A DNA stretch of 49,459 nucleotides from Muribaculaceae bacterium Zag1 (lineage in GTDB: Bacteria > Bacteroidota > Bacteroidia > Bacteroidales > Muribaculaceae): positions 1-49,459 of the forward strand of contig NWBJ01000085.1 of NCBI GenBank assembly GCA_002633115.1, read 5' to 3'. The translations under genes and the position numbers were made by a program. This document shows positions 16,934-25,755 of the stretch, piece by piece. A model generated the notes under the pieces. It saw only the letters and a program-made list of their open reading frames with translations. It was not told the origin of the DNA and did no database searches. Within the stretch, counting starts at the first letter, position 1, and each line of letters starts with the position of its first letter.

Positions 16934-17386
16934 ATGACATCAGAATTTATAGCCACCCTCCAGCGGGTGGAGAACGTGAGCCACCTGCTCTCCAAAATGG
17001 GAGAAAGCACGGTTGACGAGGCGGTGCAACGCATCGAGTCCATCTGTGCCTTCATGGAGCGATACGGCGACCTCGGCGAGATATTCGAACATTTCAAGGA
17101 ACTGGAGTCGAAGCTCTTCATGTGCCGTGAGATGCTGACCGTCGAAGAGGCGGCGGAATATATAGGGGTATCGAAGAGCCAGATATACCTTATGACTTCC
17201 AACCGGGAGATTACCCATTTCAAGCCCCGCGGAAAGTTCATATACATAGAACGTAAGGAACTTGATGACGTGCTGCGCCGCAATGTCATCTACTCCAAGC
17301 ATGAGATGAGCCGCAGGGCGGCGGCCGAGACCATGATGGAGCCTCCCAAGGGAAACCGTAAGACAAGGAAAGGAGCGGAGAAATGA
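16934..17386 (+). CDS. Helix-turn-helix (excisionase-like) DNA-binding protein 2
   Basis: This 150-aa protein repeats the design of its neighbour: a helical N-terminal part (residues 1-65) and an excisionase-type winged helix (LTVEEAAEYIGVSKSQIYLM, then KPRGKFIYIERKELDDVL, about 68-120). A basic tail follows. Its stop overlaps the next start by ATGA, which places it in an operon with the ATPase and primase. Confidence 0.85.
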   Translation: MTSEFIATLQRVENVSHLLSKMGESTVDEAVQRIESICAFMERYGDLGEIFEHFKELESKLFMCREMLTVEEAAEYIGVSKSQIYLMTSNREITHFKPRGKFIYIERKELDDVLRRNVIYSKHEMSRRAAAETMMEPPKGNRKTRKGAEK

Positions 17387-18486
17387 AGATAGAAGAAATT
17401 CCGTTCGACAGGATATTTCCGGCACCGCAGGAGCTTACGCCGCAGGAAAAGGCCAACCGGGAGAAATTCAAGAAGTTCCTCGAGTATGTCAAAATCCGTG
17501 CCACCGACCGCTATGTGTTTCCGCCGGAGATACTGACGGTCGATGAGATCACGGTGGCGACAGTGGGTAATTTCAGCGCATCCGTAGGCAAACCGAAATC
17601 GAGAAAGACATTTAATGTAAGTGCGATAGTTGCCGCATTGCTTTCTGGGAAAGAGGTGCTGCATTATCGCGCCAAGCTGCCCGACGGCAAGACCAAGGTG
17701 CTGTATATAGACACCGAGCAGAGCCGCGTGCATTGTTTCAAGGTGCTTCACCGCATACTGAAGATGGCGGGACTGCCGTCCGACTGTGAGGTGTCATCGC
17801 TGGATTTCCTTATGCTCAGGGAGTTCACACCACAACAACGCAGGAATATCATCGACTCCGCACTGGAAGTTGACAACAAAATCGGCTTCGTCGTCATTGA
17901 CGGCATCCGCGACCTTATCAACGACATCAACTCTCCCGGAGAATCCGTAGAGATAATCAACGACCTCATGCGGTGGACCAATATGTACAACATACACATC
18001 CATACCGTGCTGCACCTGAACAAGAGCGATGACAACACGAGAGGCCACATCGGCACGGAACTGAACAACAAGGCGGAGACCGTGATGAAAATCATCAAAA
18101 GCGAGCTGAATCCCGAAGTGAGCGAGGTCCGCCCGATGATAACCAGGGAAAAGGAGTTCTCGAACTTTGCCTTCCGCATCAACGAGGACGGCGTGCCGGA
18201 AGACATTCCCGGTTTCAGCAGCGATGAAGAGGAACGGGTGACATTTGAGAATATCACCGTGACGCAGCACAAGGAGATTCTTGACAAAGTGTTTGCCGGA
18301 GGAACGGTAAAGGGCTACAACACGCTTGTTGCCAAACTGCGTGAACAGTATGCGGAGACCGGCTACAAGCGAGGGCGCACCTCGTTCGTGATGTGGCTCA
18401 AGCATCTTATGGCAAAGGGTATCGTCGTCAAGGACGGCAGGGAATACAGGTATGACAGGGACAAACTAACGGATTTGAGAAATTGA
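17383..18486 (+). CDS. RepA-like RecA-fold ATPase
   Basis: This 367-aa protein resembles the RepA/AAA-25 hexameric ATPases found on mobile elements. The Walker A-like segment is GKPKSRKTF around residue 69, with Arg in place of the usual Gly before Lys. The Walker B is FVVIDGIRDLI around residue 170. HTVLHLNK and GHIGTELNNKAE are further family blocks. A winged-helix-like C-terminus (about 300-367) follows. With the primase next door it may support autonomous replication of the excised circle. It overlaps both neighbours, so coupling is tight. Confidence 0.8.
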   Translation: MKIEEIPFDRIFPAPQELTPQEKANREKFKKFLEYVKIRATDRYVFPPEILTVDEITVATVGNFSASVGKPKSRKTFNVSAIVAALLSGKEVLHYRAKLPDGKTKVLYIDTEQSRVHCFKVLHRILKMAGLPSDCEVSSLDFLMLREFTPQQRRNIIDSALEVDNKIGFVVIDGIRDLINDINSPGESVEIINDLMRWTNMYNIHIHTVLHLNKSDDNTRGHIGTELNNKAETVMKIIKSELNPEVSEVRPMITREKEFSNFAFRINEDGVPEDIPGFSSDEEERVTFENITVTQHKEILDKVFAGGTVKGYNTLVAKLREQYAETGYKRGRTSFVMWLKHLMAKGIVVKDGREYRYDRDKLTDLRN

Positions 18487-18488
18487 AC

Positions 18489-19376
18489 ATGGCAGTGAAT
18501 TTCGGGGAAATCAAGCGAATCGACATTATCGGTTATCTTGAAAGGATTGGCATCCGTCCGGTGCGCAATTACCAGACCTACGCGCTTTACCATGCTCCAT
18601 ACCGGGAGGACAGGCATCCGTCGTTCAAGGTTAGCCGTAAGAAAAACCGTTGGTACGACCTTGCCACGATGGAAAGCGGCGACATCATCGACCTCGGCAA
18701 GATGATGTACAACACCAGCGACATCATGGAAGTTATCCGACATATTCAGAACTACACCACGGCGGAGCTTGTCATCAGGGAACGTCTGCCGTCCGAACTG
18801 CAGGGTGAACGCACCGGCACATTCCATAATGTGACCGTGAGACCGCTTTCCAACGAGAAACTGCTGGCATACCTCGGATCCAGAGGCATAGACCGCACCG
18901 TTGCGGCGGAGTTCTGCCGTGAGATACACTTCTCGCTCGGATGCCGCCATTACTACGGCATCGGGTTCGGGAATGTCCAGGGCGGCTATGAGGTGAGGAA
19001 TCCGTTCTTCAAGGGAACGGTCGGACAAAAGGATGTATCGCTCATACAGATGGGCAGCCACAATGACCTGTGTACCGTCTTTGAGGGATTCATGGATTTC
19101 CTGTCCTACATGACCTTATGCCGCCGGTCGGATTTCACGCCGTTTGCCGAGACGATGGATTTCGTGGTGCTGAACTCCGTTTCCAATCTCCGCAAGGCGA
19201 TGAAATGGCTCGCGCCTTATACAACCGTCACCTGCTGCCTCGACAATGACGATGCCGGGCGCAGGGCTGTGGACGCGCTTAACGAAGCCCGTGACGGAAT
19301 ACATGACGCATCGGGTGTCTATGAAGGTTACAAAGACCTTAACGATTTCCTCCGTGGCAAGCGTTTTTGTCCCTGA
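18489..19376 (+). CDS. TOPRIM-domain DNA primase-like protein
   Basis: This roughly 295-aa protein has an N-terminal CHC2-type zinc-finger region in which the first Cys is absent (YALYHAPYREDRHPSF). A TOPRIM domain follows around residues 185-290, with the acidic FEGFMDFLS and CCLDNDDAGRRA motifs. It would lay down primers for replication of the transferred strand. The ATG at 18489 is preferred; a TTG two codons earlier overlaps the previous stop. In related elements mobilisation (mob) genes usually follow here, but this element turns directly to a convergent gene. Confidence 0.82.
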   Translation: MAVNFGEIKRIDIIGYLERIGIRPVRNYQTYALYHAPYREDRHPSFKVSRKKNRWYDLATMESGDIIDLGKMMYNTSDIMEVIRHIQNYTTAELVIRERLPSELQGERTGTFHNVTVRPLSNEKLLAYLGSRGIDRTVAAEFCREIHFSLGCRHYYGIGFGNVQGGYEVRNPFFKGTVGQKDVSLIQMGSHNDLCTVFEGFMDFLSYMTLCRRSDFTPFAETMDFVVLNSVSNLRKAMKWLAPYTTVTCCLDNDDAGRRAVDALNEARDGIHDASGVYEGYKDLNDFLRGKRFCP

Positions 19377-19393
19377 CTTTGGCTTACGACAAA

Positions 19394-20638
19394 CTAATTA
19401 TAATACGGATGGTCATCAAGGGAAAGCTCATATTCTGTCGGCCCACGATGACTGTCCGCTTCTATGATTTTATCAAGATGCCGCATTATATATTCCGCTT
19501 CCTTTTTCTCCGCAGGAATGTGGACAGCCGTATAGTACGGCCGTTTTCCGGGAATGGAATGCCGGTAGCAGAATGTCATGCTGGAATCATCATAAATTAA
19601 CGTGCGGTCAGGTATCTGTTCGACGGTATCATTCTCATACCTCTTTTTCGTCCTGTGCCGCTTTTCCGTGTTATCGTCTTCCTCTTTCCTGTCCGTCAGA
19701 TGTCTGTCACAGCGGGCTGAAGTCTCTGTGATGCCTTGTCCATGCGTTACAGGCATATCGCAGGTGTTACGGGGTGGCACATCGTCACCGGCGATTTCTT
19801 CGGAAAGAGCCGTGAGAAAAGTCATTGCTTTTCCCGGCATGGAAAAAGTACCAGCGAAGAAAACCGCTCCCGACACATGGCCGCCCGCTGCCTCGATTTG
19901 CTTTCTTAACTGCCGGAGGCTCTTGCCGGAGGTAATGACATCATCCACCACGATGACATCCTTGCCTGTCAAATCGCAGCGGATCTCAAAGTTCCGTTCA
20001 ATGACGGCATCGGAACGGTTTTTCTGAAGATGCAGGCTGTCCCTTTCTCCAAGATAAGTGTAATAATCAAAGCCGTTTTCAAGTTGCGGACACCGTCGGT
20101 CGATGTAACCGGCAATATGCCGGAACCTGACCCAATACTTCCACCACGCGCTGCAGGGCATGAACATCACGACTGTCCCCTCATGGGGTTTCAGACAATC
20201 AATGCCTTTCCGGAAGAAATCTATGCCGTCGTTCATGCCATCCTTGAACGCCAGGACGCTTCGGGTGAAATCCTCTTGTGTCACGCTCAAATGCTTCCTG
20301 TATCTTGCGGGAAAATAGAAACCGGAAAAGACACATGGTATCTTTTTTATTTTGAAGGCAGTCAGAGGACGCCGGTCAGAGAATGAAGCCGGAGAAGAAA
20401 AGATATACAGCAAACGGGAATCCGTATTGCCGGCCAAAACTCCTTTTCGGGCATACCACGCCCTAATATCATCGGATGGCGCAAATTTAGCGGCGGCATA
20501 AAAAGCCTGCCCAGCTTTTCTACGCCAGAAACGGACACACACAATGAGAATAAGCACCGACATCAATCCTGACAGGAGCAATATGGCCTTGAGACCATAT
20601 AAGTCCCATGCAATAAGATTTATGGTTGTCGATACCAT
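19394..20638 (-). CDS. Membrane-anchored phosphoribosyltransferase-domain protein
   Basis: This 414-aa protein begins with one or two membrane helices (about residues 8-37), followed by a basic stretch. Around residues 150-260 it has a type I phosphoribosyltransferase fold: the PRPP-binding loop VIVVDDVITSGKS spans 228-240 with acidic pair Asp232-Asp233. FMPCSAWWKYWVRF precedes it, reminiscent of ComFC-like proteins. The C-terminal 140 residues are polar, with no fold I recognise. It is convergent to the primase and divergent in style from the conjugation genes. A role in DNA uptake or nucleotide metabolism is possible but not shown. Confidence 0.65.
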   Translation of the reverse strand: MVSTTINLIAWDLYGLKAILLLSGLMSVLILIVCVRFWRRKAGQAFYAAAKFAPSDDIRAWYARKGVLAGNTDSRLLYIFSSPASFSDRRPLTAFKIKKIPCVFSGFYFPARYRKHLSVTQEDFTRSVLAFKDGMNDGIDFFRKGIDCLKPHEGTVVMFMPCSAWWKYWVRFRHIAGYIDRRCPQLENGFDYYTYLGERDSLHLQKNRSDAVIERNFEIRCDLTGKDVIVVDDVITSGKSLRQLRKQIEAAGGHVSGAVFFAGTFSMPGKAMTFLTALSEEIAGDDVPPRNTCDMPVTHGQGITETSARCDRHLTDRKEEDDNTEKRHRTKKRYENDTVEQIPDRTLIYDDSSMTFCYRHSIPGKRPYYTAVHIPAEKKEAEYIMRHLDKIIEADSHRGPTEYELSLDDHPYYN

Positions 20639-20723
20639 CTCTATTTATATCTGAATTGAGTCGGGGCAATTCGGGGCAATGAATGGGGCAAAAAACGGGG
20701 CAGTTTGGGGAACTTCAGGGAAC

Positions 20724-20750
20724 TTTTGGGAACCGCAGCGGTTCCCAAAA
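20724..20750. terminator. Hairpin between the phosphoribosyltransferase and AlbA-family genes
   Basis: TTTTGGGAACCGC (20724-20736) is perfectly complementary to 20738-20750, with A tracts on one side and T tracts on the other. On the minus strand it could end the AlbA-family transcript. The neighbouring 20655-20720 is full of GGGGCAA and GGGAACTT repeats. Confidence 0.6.
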
Positions 20751-20805
20751 ATCCGATTTCGTAATCTAATTATAGAACCCCGATACAATTTAAGCCATAC
20801 ACCCA

Positions 20806-22269
20806 TTATTGTTGCAGCAGTCCCTTCCCTTTGTCGGTTAGACGGTATTTTTGCCGTGGGTGATTCGGTTTATCAGGATACAGGGGGACTATCAATCCTT
20901 GTCTGATTGCGGGATAAAGGTAAAGTTCCAATAAATTACCCTTGTCCTTTAAGCCGATTAAATTCATGATTTCCTTTGCGGAAAGTGTCTTATCGGCTAT
21001 TGTATCCACTATTTTTTCTACTTGTTCGCTAACTGTTGGGTAACTGTTGGGTAACTGTTGGGTAACTGTTGGGTAACTGTTGGAAACCAAATCCGTTGCC
21101 CCGTTCTCGATACTGTAATTCAGATTATAGAGCGTCAGCGTGAAATCATAGCTGTCGGAATAGAATTTCGGATGCAGTTCTTCCCGATAGTTGGGCTGCA
21201 GACTGTAGTCCTGACAGATTTTCTTGAAACCGCTGCCCCGGCGCTCCATATATTTGAGACGGCTGAAAATGTCGGCAAGCACGGGGTTACGACGGCGCGA
21301 CTTGATGCTCATGATGTCGCAATCCTGAACAGGCTTGTTCTCGTACATTCCTCCGGGAGAAGAAATCTCTATGCGGTTGTCGAAGATGTCAATATGTACC
21401 TCGCCGCCGATTTCAATGTAAGACCTGTGTATCAGAGCGTTTACCAATCCCTCAAGAATGCTGTCTTCGGGATATCCGGGCAATTCCACACGTCCGTCCG
21501 GGGTCTTGTACCACATCTTTTTTGAATTGCGGCGGCAAAAATCCAGTCCCTCCTGCAATAAAATGACGAGACTGCCGGAGACCTCCATGTCATCGAGGGC
21601 ATCCATAATGCCGTGTGCCTGGTCAAGACCGTTCCAGCGGGTACAGAATATCCGCGAATGCCTGACAGGACTTTCGTCTGCCAGCAGCGCACCTGCGTTT
21701 GTTAACCTCCCGTCCGCGCTTACGATGCCCCAAGATTCGTAATCGTCATCGGTAAACTCCTTGCCTGTCCGGGCATGAAAAACGGAACGCAGTTTGGTGA
21801 AGGCGTAATTCTCAAACTTATAACCTGACAACAGGCTGTCATACGACTGGTGGGTTCCCCGGAGTACAAGTTCTCTGAGCATATTGGCGGTCGCAGGGAC
21901 ACTCTCGTTACCGATACGGCAGAAAGCAATCTGCTGTCCGTCGCCCATATAATAATACGGGGTTATGGTTCCCGGCTCGATACGGACAATCATCAGTGTT
22001 TTTCCGTCCACATTCTCGAAGGATAGTGAGAACTCAGGCACCGGATCCAGTTTACCTTTGACTATTTCGCTGAATTTTTCGGAAACGTACTTCGGATCCT
22101 CCAATCCAATCACGGTGTCATCATCAGCCACGCCAAAAATCAGAGAGCCGCCCCGCCCGTTTGCAAAGGCGGAAACACTCTTGCACCAGCTCTTCGGCTT
22201 GTTTACTTCAAGCTGCTGCTTCTTGTCGTAATCGGTTGTCTCTCCGATTATATGTACGAGGTCTGTCAT
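20806..22269 (-). CDS. AlbA/Schlafen-domain ATP-binding regulator
   Basis: This 487-aa protein has an N-terminal AlbA_2/Schlafen domain (KSVSAFANGRGGSLIFGV, residues about 30-140). A GHKL-like ATP-binding segment follows (LVNALIHRSY...ISSPGGM, about 285-370). The C-terminus is a winged helix (LSAKEIMNLIGLKDKG onward). Such proteins are putative transcriptional regulators or defence factors. The start at 22269 is supported by the promoter box at 22291-22298; a longer frame to 22302 would begin inside it. The linker before the winged helix is encoded by an 11-bp tandem repeat, so slippage would change the reading frame. Confidence 0.82.
   Translation of the reverse strand: MTDLVHIIGETTDYDKKQQLEVNKPKSWCKSVSAFANGRGGSLIFGVADDDTVIGLEDPKYVSEKFSEIVKGKLDPVPEFSLSFENVDGKTLMIVRIEPGTITPYYYMGDGQQIAFCRIGNESVPATANMLRELVLRGTHQSYDSLLSGYKFENYAFTKLRSVFHARTGKEFTDDDYESWGIVSADGRLTNAGALLADESPVRHSRIFCTRWNGLDQAHGIMDALDDMEVSGSLVILLQEGLDFCRRNSKKMWYKTPDGRVELPGYPEDSILEGLVNALIHRSYIEIGGEVHIDIFDNRIEISSPGGMYENKPVQDCDIMSIKSRRRNPVLADIFSRLKYMERRGSGFKKICQDYSLQPNYREELHPKFYSDSYDFTLTLYNLNYSIENGATDLVSNSYPTVTQQLPNSYPTVSEQVEKIVDTIADKTLSAKEIMNLIGLKDKGNLLELYLYPAIRQGLIVPLYPDKPNHPRQKYRLTDKGKGLLQQ
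21030..21083. repeat. 11-bp tandem repeat inside the AlbA-family gene
   Basis: TAACTGTTGGG occurs four times in full (21030, 21041, 21052, 21063) and once to 10 of 11 bases (21074-21083). Eleven is not a multiple of three, so gain or loss of one unit would shift the frame and remove the C-terminal winged helix. Three units restore the frame, which is why the protein shows NSYPTV twice. Confidence 0.92.
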
Positions 22270-22290
22270 CTTTTTATGAGAATTTGGGTG

Positions 22291-22298
22291 CAAAGTTA
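22291..22298 (-). promoter_or_regulatory. -7 promoter box (TAACTTTG) of the AlbA-family gene
   Basis: The minus strand reads TAACTTTG 21 nt upstream of the chosen start codon. Confidence 0.55.
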
Positions 22299-22302
22299 GC
22301 AA

Positions 22303-22797
22303 AAATAATCCACAAGACCTTGATTCATAGAATCAAATTGATGATTTAGACATCAATATGTTTATTTGAGTCCCCAATCAGTAATAATTTTCTTGCAAAA
22401 TCAGCACTGAAATAAATTGTAGCCCAATCTTTCACCGATAAAATCCCTTTCAGAAAGTGAAATACGTTTTTTGACAAAACGGAATAAGCAGGAGTCGTTT
22501 TACCTGTTACTTTACTTTATGCGTATCCTATATACGCCCGGAATAAAATAAAACGATGAGTTGTCTTTTATGAGGACAAATATTGCTTAAAGCAACATAT
22601 AATCATACTGTGGTATTTTCATACTTACTTTTCACACAAAACAGTGTTCAGAGTATGAAAGTGAGTTTGAAATCAGTGCTTTATACTAATTGTCGTTAAG
22701 AAACAGGGATTTTTCTGAATATAATTTCACGGCTTGCAATAATCGACATTACTTTGCACGAAAAATAAAACTCAAACCCAAATTAACGCAAACGACA
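22303..22797. other. AT-rich spacer before the conjugation operon with several inverted repeats
   Basis: No gene is supported here. Visible structures are TTGATTC-ata-GAATCAA at 22320-22336, ATTGATG/CATCAAT at 22337-22357, and TTTCATACT/AGTATGAAA (22617-22625 and 22652-22660). TTACTTTG at 22749-22756, about 40 nt before the first transfer gene, is a near match to the -7 promoter box. The stretch is a plausible home for the transfer-operon promoter, its operators and possibly oriT, but none is proven. Confidence 0.4.
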
Positions 22798-23223
22798 ATG
22801 ACTCCGTATGTAATATTTGTCATCGTGCTGACAGTAGCCTACATCATCTATTACGGCTACCATATCAGCAAAGACCTTTACGGCAAGAAAAACGAGAAAG
22901 ACACCCCGGTCGAGGAATTTGATGTCAGCGGGATGCAGGATGATGTTGTCGCCACACCCGTGAGGGAAAGCGGCGACGGATTCTCCATCGGGGAAGAGAC
23001 AGACAGGGGAAGCGACAGCCCGAGTGTTTCGGAACCGGAAGAGGAAGCACCCGCCGGGAACGGCAAGGGGCGTTTCGATGACCTGACAGAAAACATGGAC
23101 GAGACCGACGTGACAAGCGAGGGAGGCGTCTCGTATGACGAACTTGAACAGATGTTGTATGACAAGAAACCAGACATTGCATTCCGTAAATCCACAGTCA
23201 GCCATACCCGTGAGACATACTGA
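22798..23223 (+). CDS. Small single-pass membrane protein, first gene of the conjugation operon
   Basis: This 141-aa protein has one membrane helix at about residues 3-20 (YVIFVIVLTVAYIIYYGY), then a long acidic, Ser/Pro-rich cytoplasmic or periplasmic region. The ATG at 22798 is chosen over an open extension to 22690 because it follows the likely promoter and starts right at the helix. Its end overlaps the next gene. Position suggests a TraB/TraD-like accessory of the transfer apparatus, but I see no diagnostic motif. Confidence 0.7.
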   Translation: MTPYVIFVIVLTVAYIIYYGYHISKDLYGKKNEKDTPVEEFDVSGMQDDVVATPVRESGDGFSIGEETDRGSDSPSVSEPEEEAPAGNGKGRFDDLTENMDETDVTSEGGVSYDELEQMLYDKKPDIAFRKSTVSHTRETY

Positions 23224-23545
23224 CCTTGCACGTGCGGCACTGACGGTGGCACTTGCCGTCTGCTGCCAGTCCGCGTTCGCCAAATGCGGCGGAGTGGATT
23301 ACAGCTGGGGCGCGGACGGACTGGCGAAAGCCCACGACTTTGTGATAACGATGTTACTGTACGTGGTCTATGTCTGCTATGCCGTGGCCGGCATCGTGTC
23401 CGTCATCGCAAGCCTGCAGATTTACTTCAAGATAAACGCCGGAGAGGAAGGCTGGAAGAAAGAGATAATGATGGTGGTGGGAGCCATCCTGTTCATCATC
23501 GGGGCTACCATCGTGTTCCCCGCCTTCTTCGGCTACCGTGTATAA
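23159..23545 (+). CDS. traE: Conjugal transfer protein TraE (DUF4134), copy 1
   Basis: This is a DUF4134 protein, the small membrane TraE of Bacteroides conjugative elements, likely the VirB2/VirB3-class component of the type IV secretion channel. A signal-like segment ending in SAFA precedes KCGGVDYSWGADGLAKAHDF. Two further membrane helices follow, the last ending in PAFFGYRV. The start is uncertain: ATG at 23159 is used here, while GTG at 23210 would give a tighter 112-aa form. It overlaps the preceding gene. A second DUF4134 gene follows. Confidence 0.82.
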   Translation: MTRNQTLHSVNPQSAIPVRHTDLARAALTVALAVCCQSAFAKCGGVDYSWGADGLAKAHDFVITMLLYVVYVCYAVAGIVSVIASLQIYFKINAGEEGWKKEIMMVVGAILFIIGATIVFPAFFGYRV

Positions 23546-23606
23546 ACAGACTCAAATGCGCAAATGAGAAATAAGAGAACCGTTAAACAATTTTGAAACG
23601 AAACAG

Positions 23607-23975
23607 ATGAACAAATTACAGAAAATCAAGAACTCCATCAGGAAATTCGTCACATCCCCGCGATTCAGCTCGCTGGCACTCATGCTGCTTGTCGGCACCG
23701 TCGCCTGCCTCGCCCAGAACACCGCCGGAAACTATGAGGCGGGCACATCGGCCCTGACCACGGTCACGGAGGAAATCGCCAAGTATGTGCCCATCGTTGT
23801 CAAGCTCTGCTACGCCATCGCCGGCGTCGTGGCCGTCGTGGGCGCGATCAGCGTCTATATCGCCATGAACAACGAGGAGCAGGACGTGAAGAAAAAAATA
23901 ATGATGGTGGTTGGAGCCTGCATCTTCCTGATTGCAGCAGCCCAGGCACTGCCCCTGTTCTTCGGTATCTCCTGA
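23607..23975 (+). CDS. traE: Conjugal transfer protein TraE (DUF4134), copy 2
   Basis: This 122-aa protein has the same plan as the preceding gene: signal peptide ending near CLAQN, then two membrane helices with the shared KKKIMMVVGACIFLI...PLFFGIS pattern. Low similarity outside the second helix shows the copies diverged long ago, so they probably form distinct subunits. It precedes traF by 4 bp. Confidence 0.85.
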   Translation: MNKLQKIKNSIRKFVTSPRFSSLALMLLVGTVACLAQNTAGNYEAGTSALTTVTEEIAKYVPIVVKLCYAIAGVVAVVGAISVYIAMNNEEQDVKKKIMMVVGACIFLIAAAQALPLFFGIS

Positions 23976-23979
23976 CCTT

Positions 23980-24279
23980 ATGGCAGAGAACGCAGACAAC
24001 GGCTATACCGCTTACCCGGTTTTCAAGGGGCTTCAGAAGCCTCTTGAATTCCTGGGTATTCAAGGTAGATACATCTACTGGGCGGCCGGAACCGCCGGCG
24101 GTGCGATAGTCGGATTCATCATCGGCTACTGTGTGCTGGGCTTCCTCACCGGACTTGTCATACTGGTTATGGCGGTCGGTACGGGAGCCGGTTTCATCAT
24201 GGTGAAACAGCGCAGGGGGCTTCATTCCAAGAAGACCGACAAAGGGATATTCGTTTACACCAGTTCAAAAAAGATTTGA
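23980..24279 (+). CDS. traF: Conjugal transfer protein TraF (DUF4133)
   Basis: This 99-aa protein matches the DUF4133/TraF pattern: a soluble N-terminus (YPVFKGLQKPLEFLGIQGRY), two close membrane helices around residues 30-70, and a C-terminus of short beta-type residues. It corresponds to the VirB3-like inner-membrane piece that works with the TraG ATPase. The ATG at 23980 is chosen over an upstream TTG that overlaps traE. Confidence 0.88.
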   Translation: MAENADNGYTAYPVFKGLQKPLEFLGIQGRYIYWAAGTAGGAIVGFIIGYCVLGFLTGLVILVMAVGTGAGFIMVKQRRGLHSKKTDKGIFVYTSSKKI

Positions 24280-24283
24280 AAAC

Positions 24284-25750
24284 ATGAGAAATTTCGGATT
24301 GATAATGTTGCTTGCCCTGCTGCTTGCCGGCTGTTCCGGGAACACCCGCAACGGGGATGCCCTGTCAGCGCACCATACGGCGGAAAAGGTGAAGGACGGC
24401 TGGTCGAAGATGTCCAAGCCCCTTGAGATAGAGGTGTCGGGACGGACAACGGCCGAGCTGGAAGCGATAGGCTCGCTGGCCGTATGGCTTGACGGCATGG
24501 AGGACGGCAAGGCCGTGGAATTCCGTTTCGACGGCAAGGTGTTCAAGCCCTCGGTTCCCGTCATGGCGGACAGCACGGCTTCGCCCCTTGTCTGCTATCC
24601 GTTCCTTCCGTCACTGCATCCGGCCGACACCGTCGCGGTGAGCCATCCGCTCGGCGAGAAACTTGCCGGACAGATACAATCCGTGACACAGACAAACGAC
24701 AAAACAAAGATTACAATGAAATTAGAAGAACTTACCGCCCTGCTGCGTCTGATACTGAAAAGCGACAATATCAGCGACATTATGCAGATTCTGGAGATAC
24801 AGGGGGACTGTGTGGCAACCGCAGGCTTCCTGATTCCGCTCAAGGGGATGCTGGACGGCAGACGCTCCGATACCGACCGGGTGTGCTCGGTGCTTTCGGA
24901 CTGCCTGCTGAACAACGGCATCCCGCACGATTTCAACCTCATTCCTACGGAGGATTCCGGGGAGATACACATCACTCTCAAGGTCAACGGGAAGAAACTG
25001 TCCGTCTCCACCACGCTGCCACCGCTGCGGAGAGGAAGCATCACCGAGTTGCGTCTGCAAGTCAGCGACGGCAGGCTGTCGTTGGGCAGCAGTTGGGTCG
25101 ATACCCGTCATCCTTTCGAGAAACCGCCTGTCGCCGCCACCGATTCGGTCAAGACCGGATATTTCCTGCAGAAGGACGGCACCATCTCTCCCAAGCTCGA
25201 CGAAAACAGCCTTGCCTGGGTCATAAAGACTGACGGGCGTCACGGAAAGGCCGTCGCTCTGGACGACAACAGCACGTGCAACTGGTTCGGGAAGCGGTCT
25301 TTCCGCACCGGCCATGTGTTCGAGACGGCGGACGGCAAGCTCCGTGAGGGATATTTCGGTCAGCCGCAGGAGGAAGAGGACCACATCGTGTTCAGTCCCC
25401 GCATCAGATATCCGGGCAGTTGCGCATTGGGATCTGACGACGGGGCAGCACTCACGCAGGCTATACTCTGTAATGCGACCGGACACGACCTGAAGAACTT
25501 TCAGGACAAACGGGTGCTGCCGTCCGCCTACATCCCGTCATTGGCGGAAATGGCCCGGCTTGCCCACCATCTTGAAAAGCATAAGGACAGCCTGCCCTCA
25601 TTCTTCAAGATACCGGAAGGCACCTATGCCACCTCCTGCGAATCGGGCGCGGACACCTTCTACTCCATCGACATGAGCAGATGGTTCATCACCGCCTACA
25701 ATTCCAAGGAGCACAGCGACATGAAAACAAGACTCTTTTATCTATTCTGA
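24284..25750 (+). CDS. Lipoprotein within the conjugation operon
   Basis: This 488-aa protein has a clear lipoprotein signal (LLALLLAGC, Cys17). The mature part starts with a helical segment and continues as a mixed beta-rich domain. I do not recognise a family. An acidic patch with Asp/Glu repeats lies around residue 365. It sits between traF and traG, where canonical CTnDOT-type operons usually have no insert, so it may be an element-specific surface, exclusion or channel-accessory lipoprotein. Confidence 0.75.
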   Translation: MRNFGLIMLLALLLAGCSGNTRNGDALSAHHTAEKVKDGWSKMSKPLEIEVSGRTTAELEAIGSLAVWLDGMEDGKAVEFRFDGKVFKPSVPVMADSTASPLVCYPFLPSLHPADTVAVSHPLGEKLAGQIQSVTQTNDKTKITMKLEELTALLRLILKSDNISDIMQILEIQGDCVATAGFLIPLKGMLDGRRSDTDRVCSVLSDCLLNNGIPHDFNLIPTEDSGEIHITLKVNGKKLSVSTTLPPLRRGSITELRLQVSDGRLSLGSSWVDTRHPFEKPPVAATDSVKTGYFLQKDGTISPKLDENSLAWVIKTDGRHGKAVALDDNSTCNWFGKRSFRTGHVFETADGKLREGYFGQPQEEEDHIVFSPRIRYPGSCALGSDDGAALTQAILCNATGHDLKNFQDKRVLPSAYIPSLAEMARLAHHLEKHKDSLPSFFKIPEGTYATSCESGADTFYSIDMSRWFITAYNSKEHSDMKTRLFYLF

Positions 25751-25755
25751 CCGTC

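Noticed and set aside
21030-21083. CRISPR or integron-type repeats
   Set aside because: The units are contiguous 11-mers without spacers and lie within an open reading frame.
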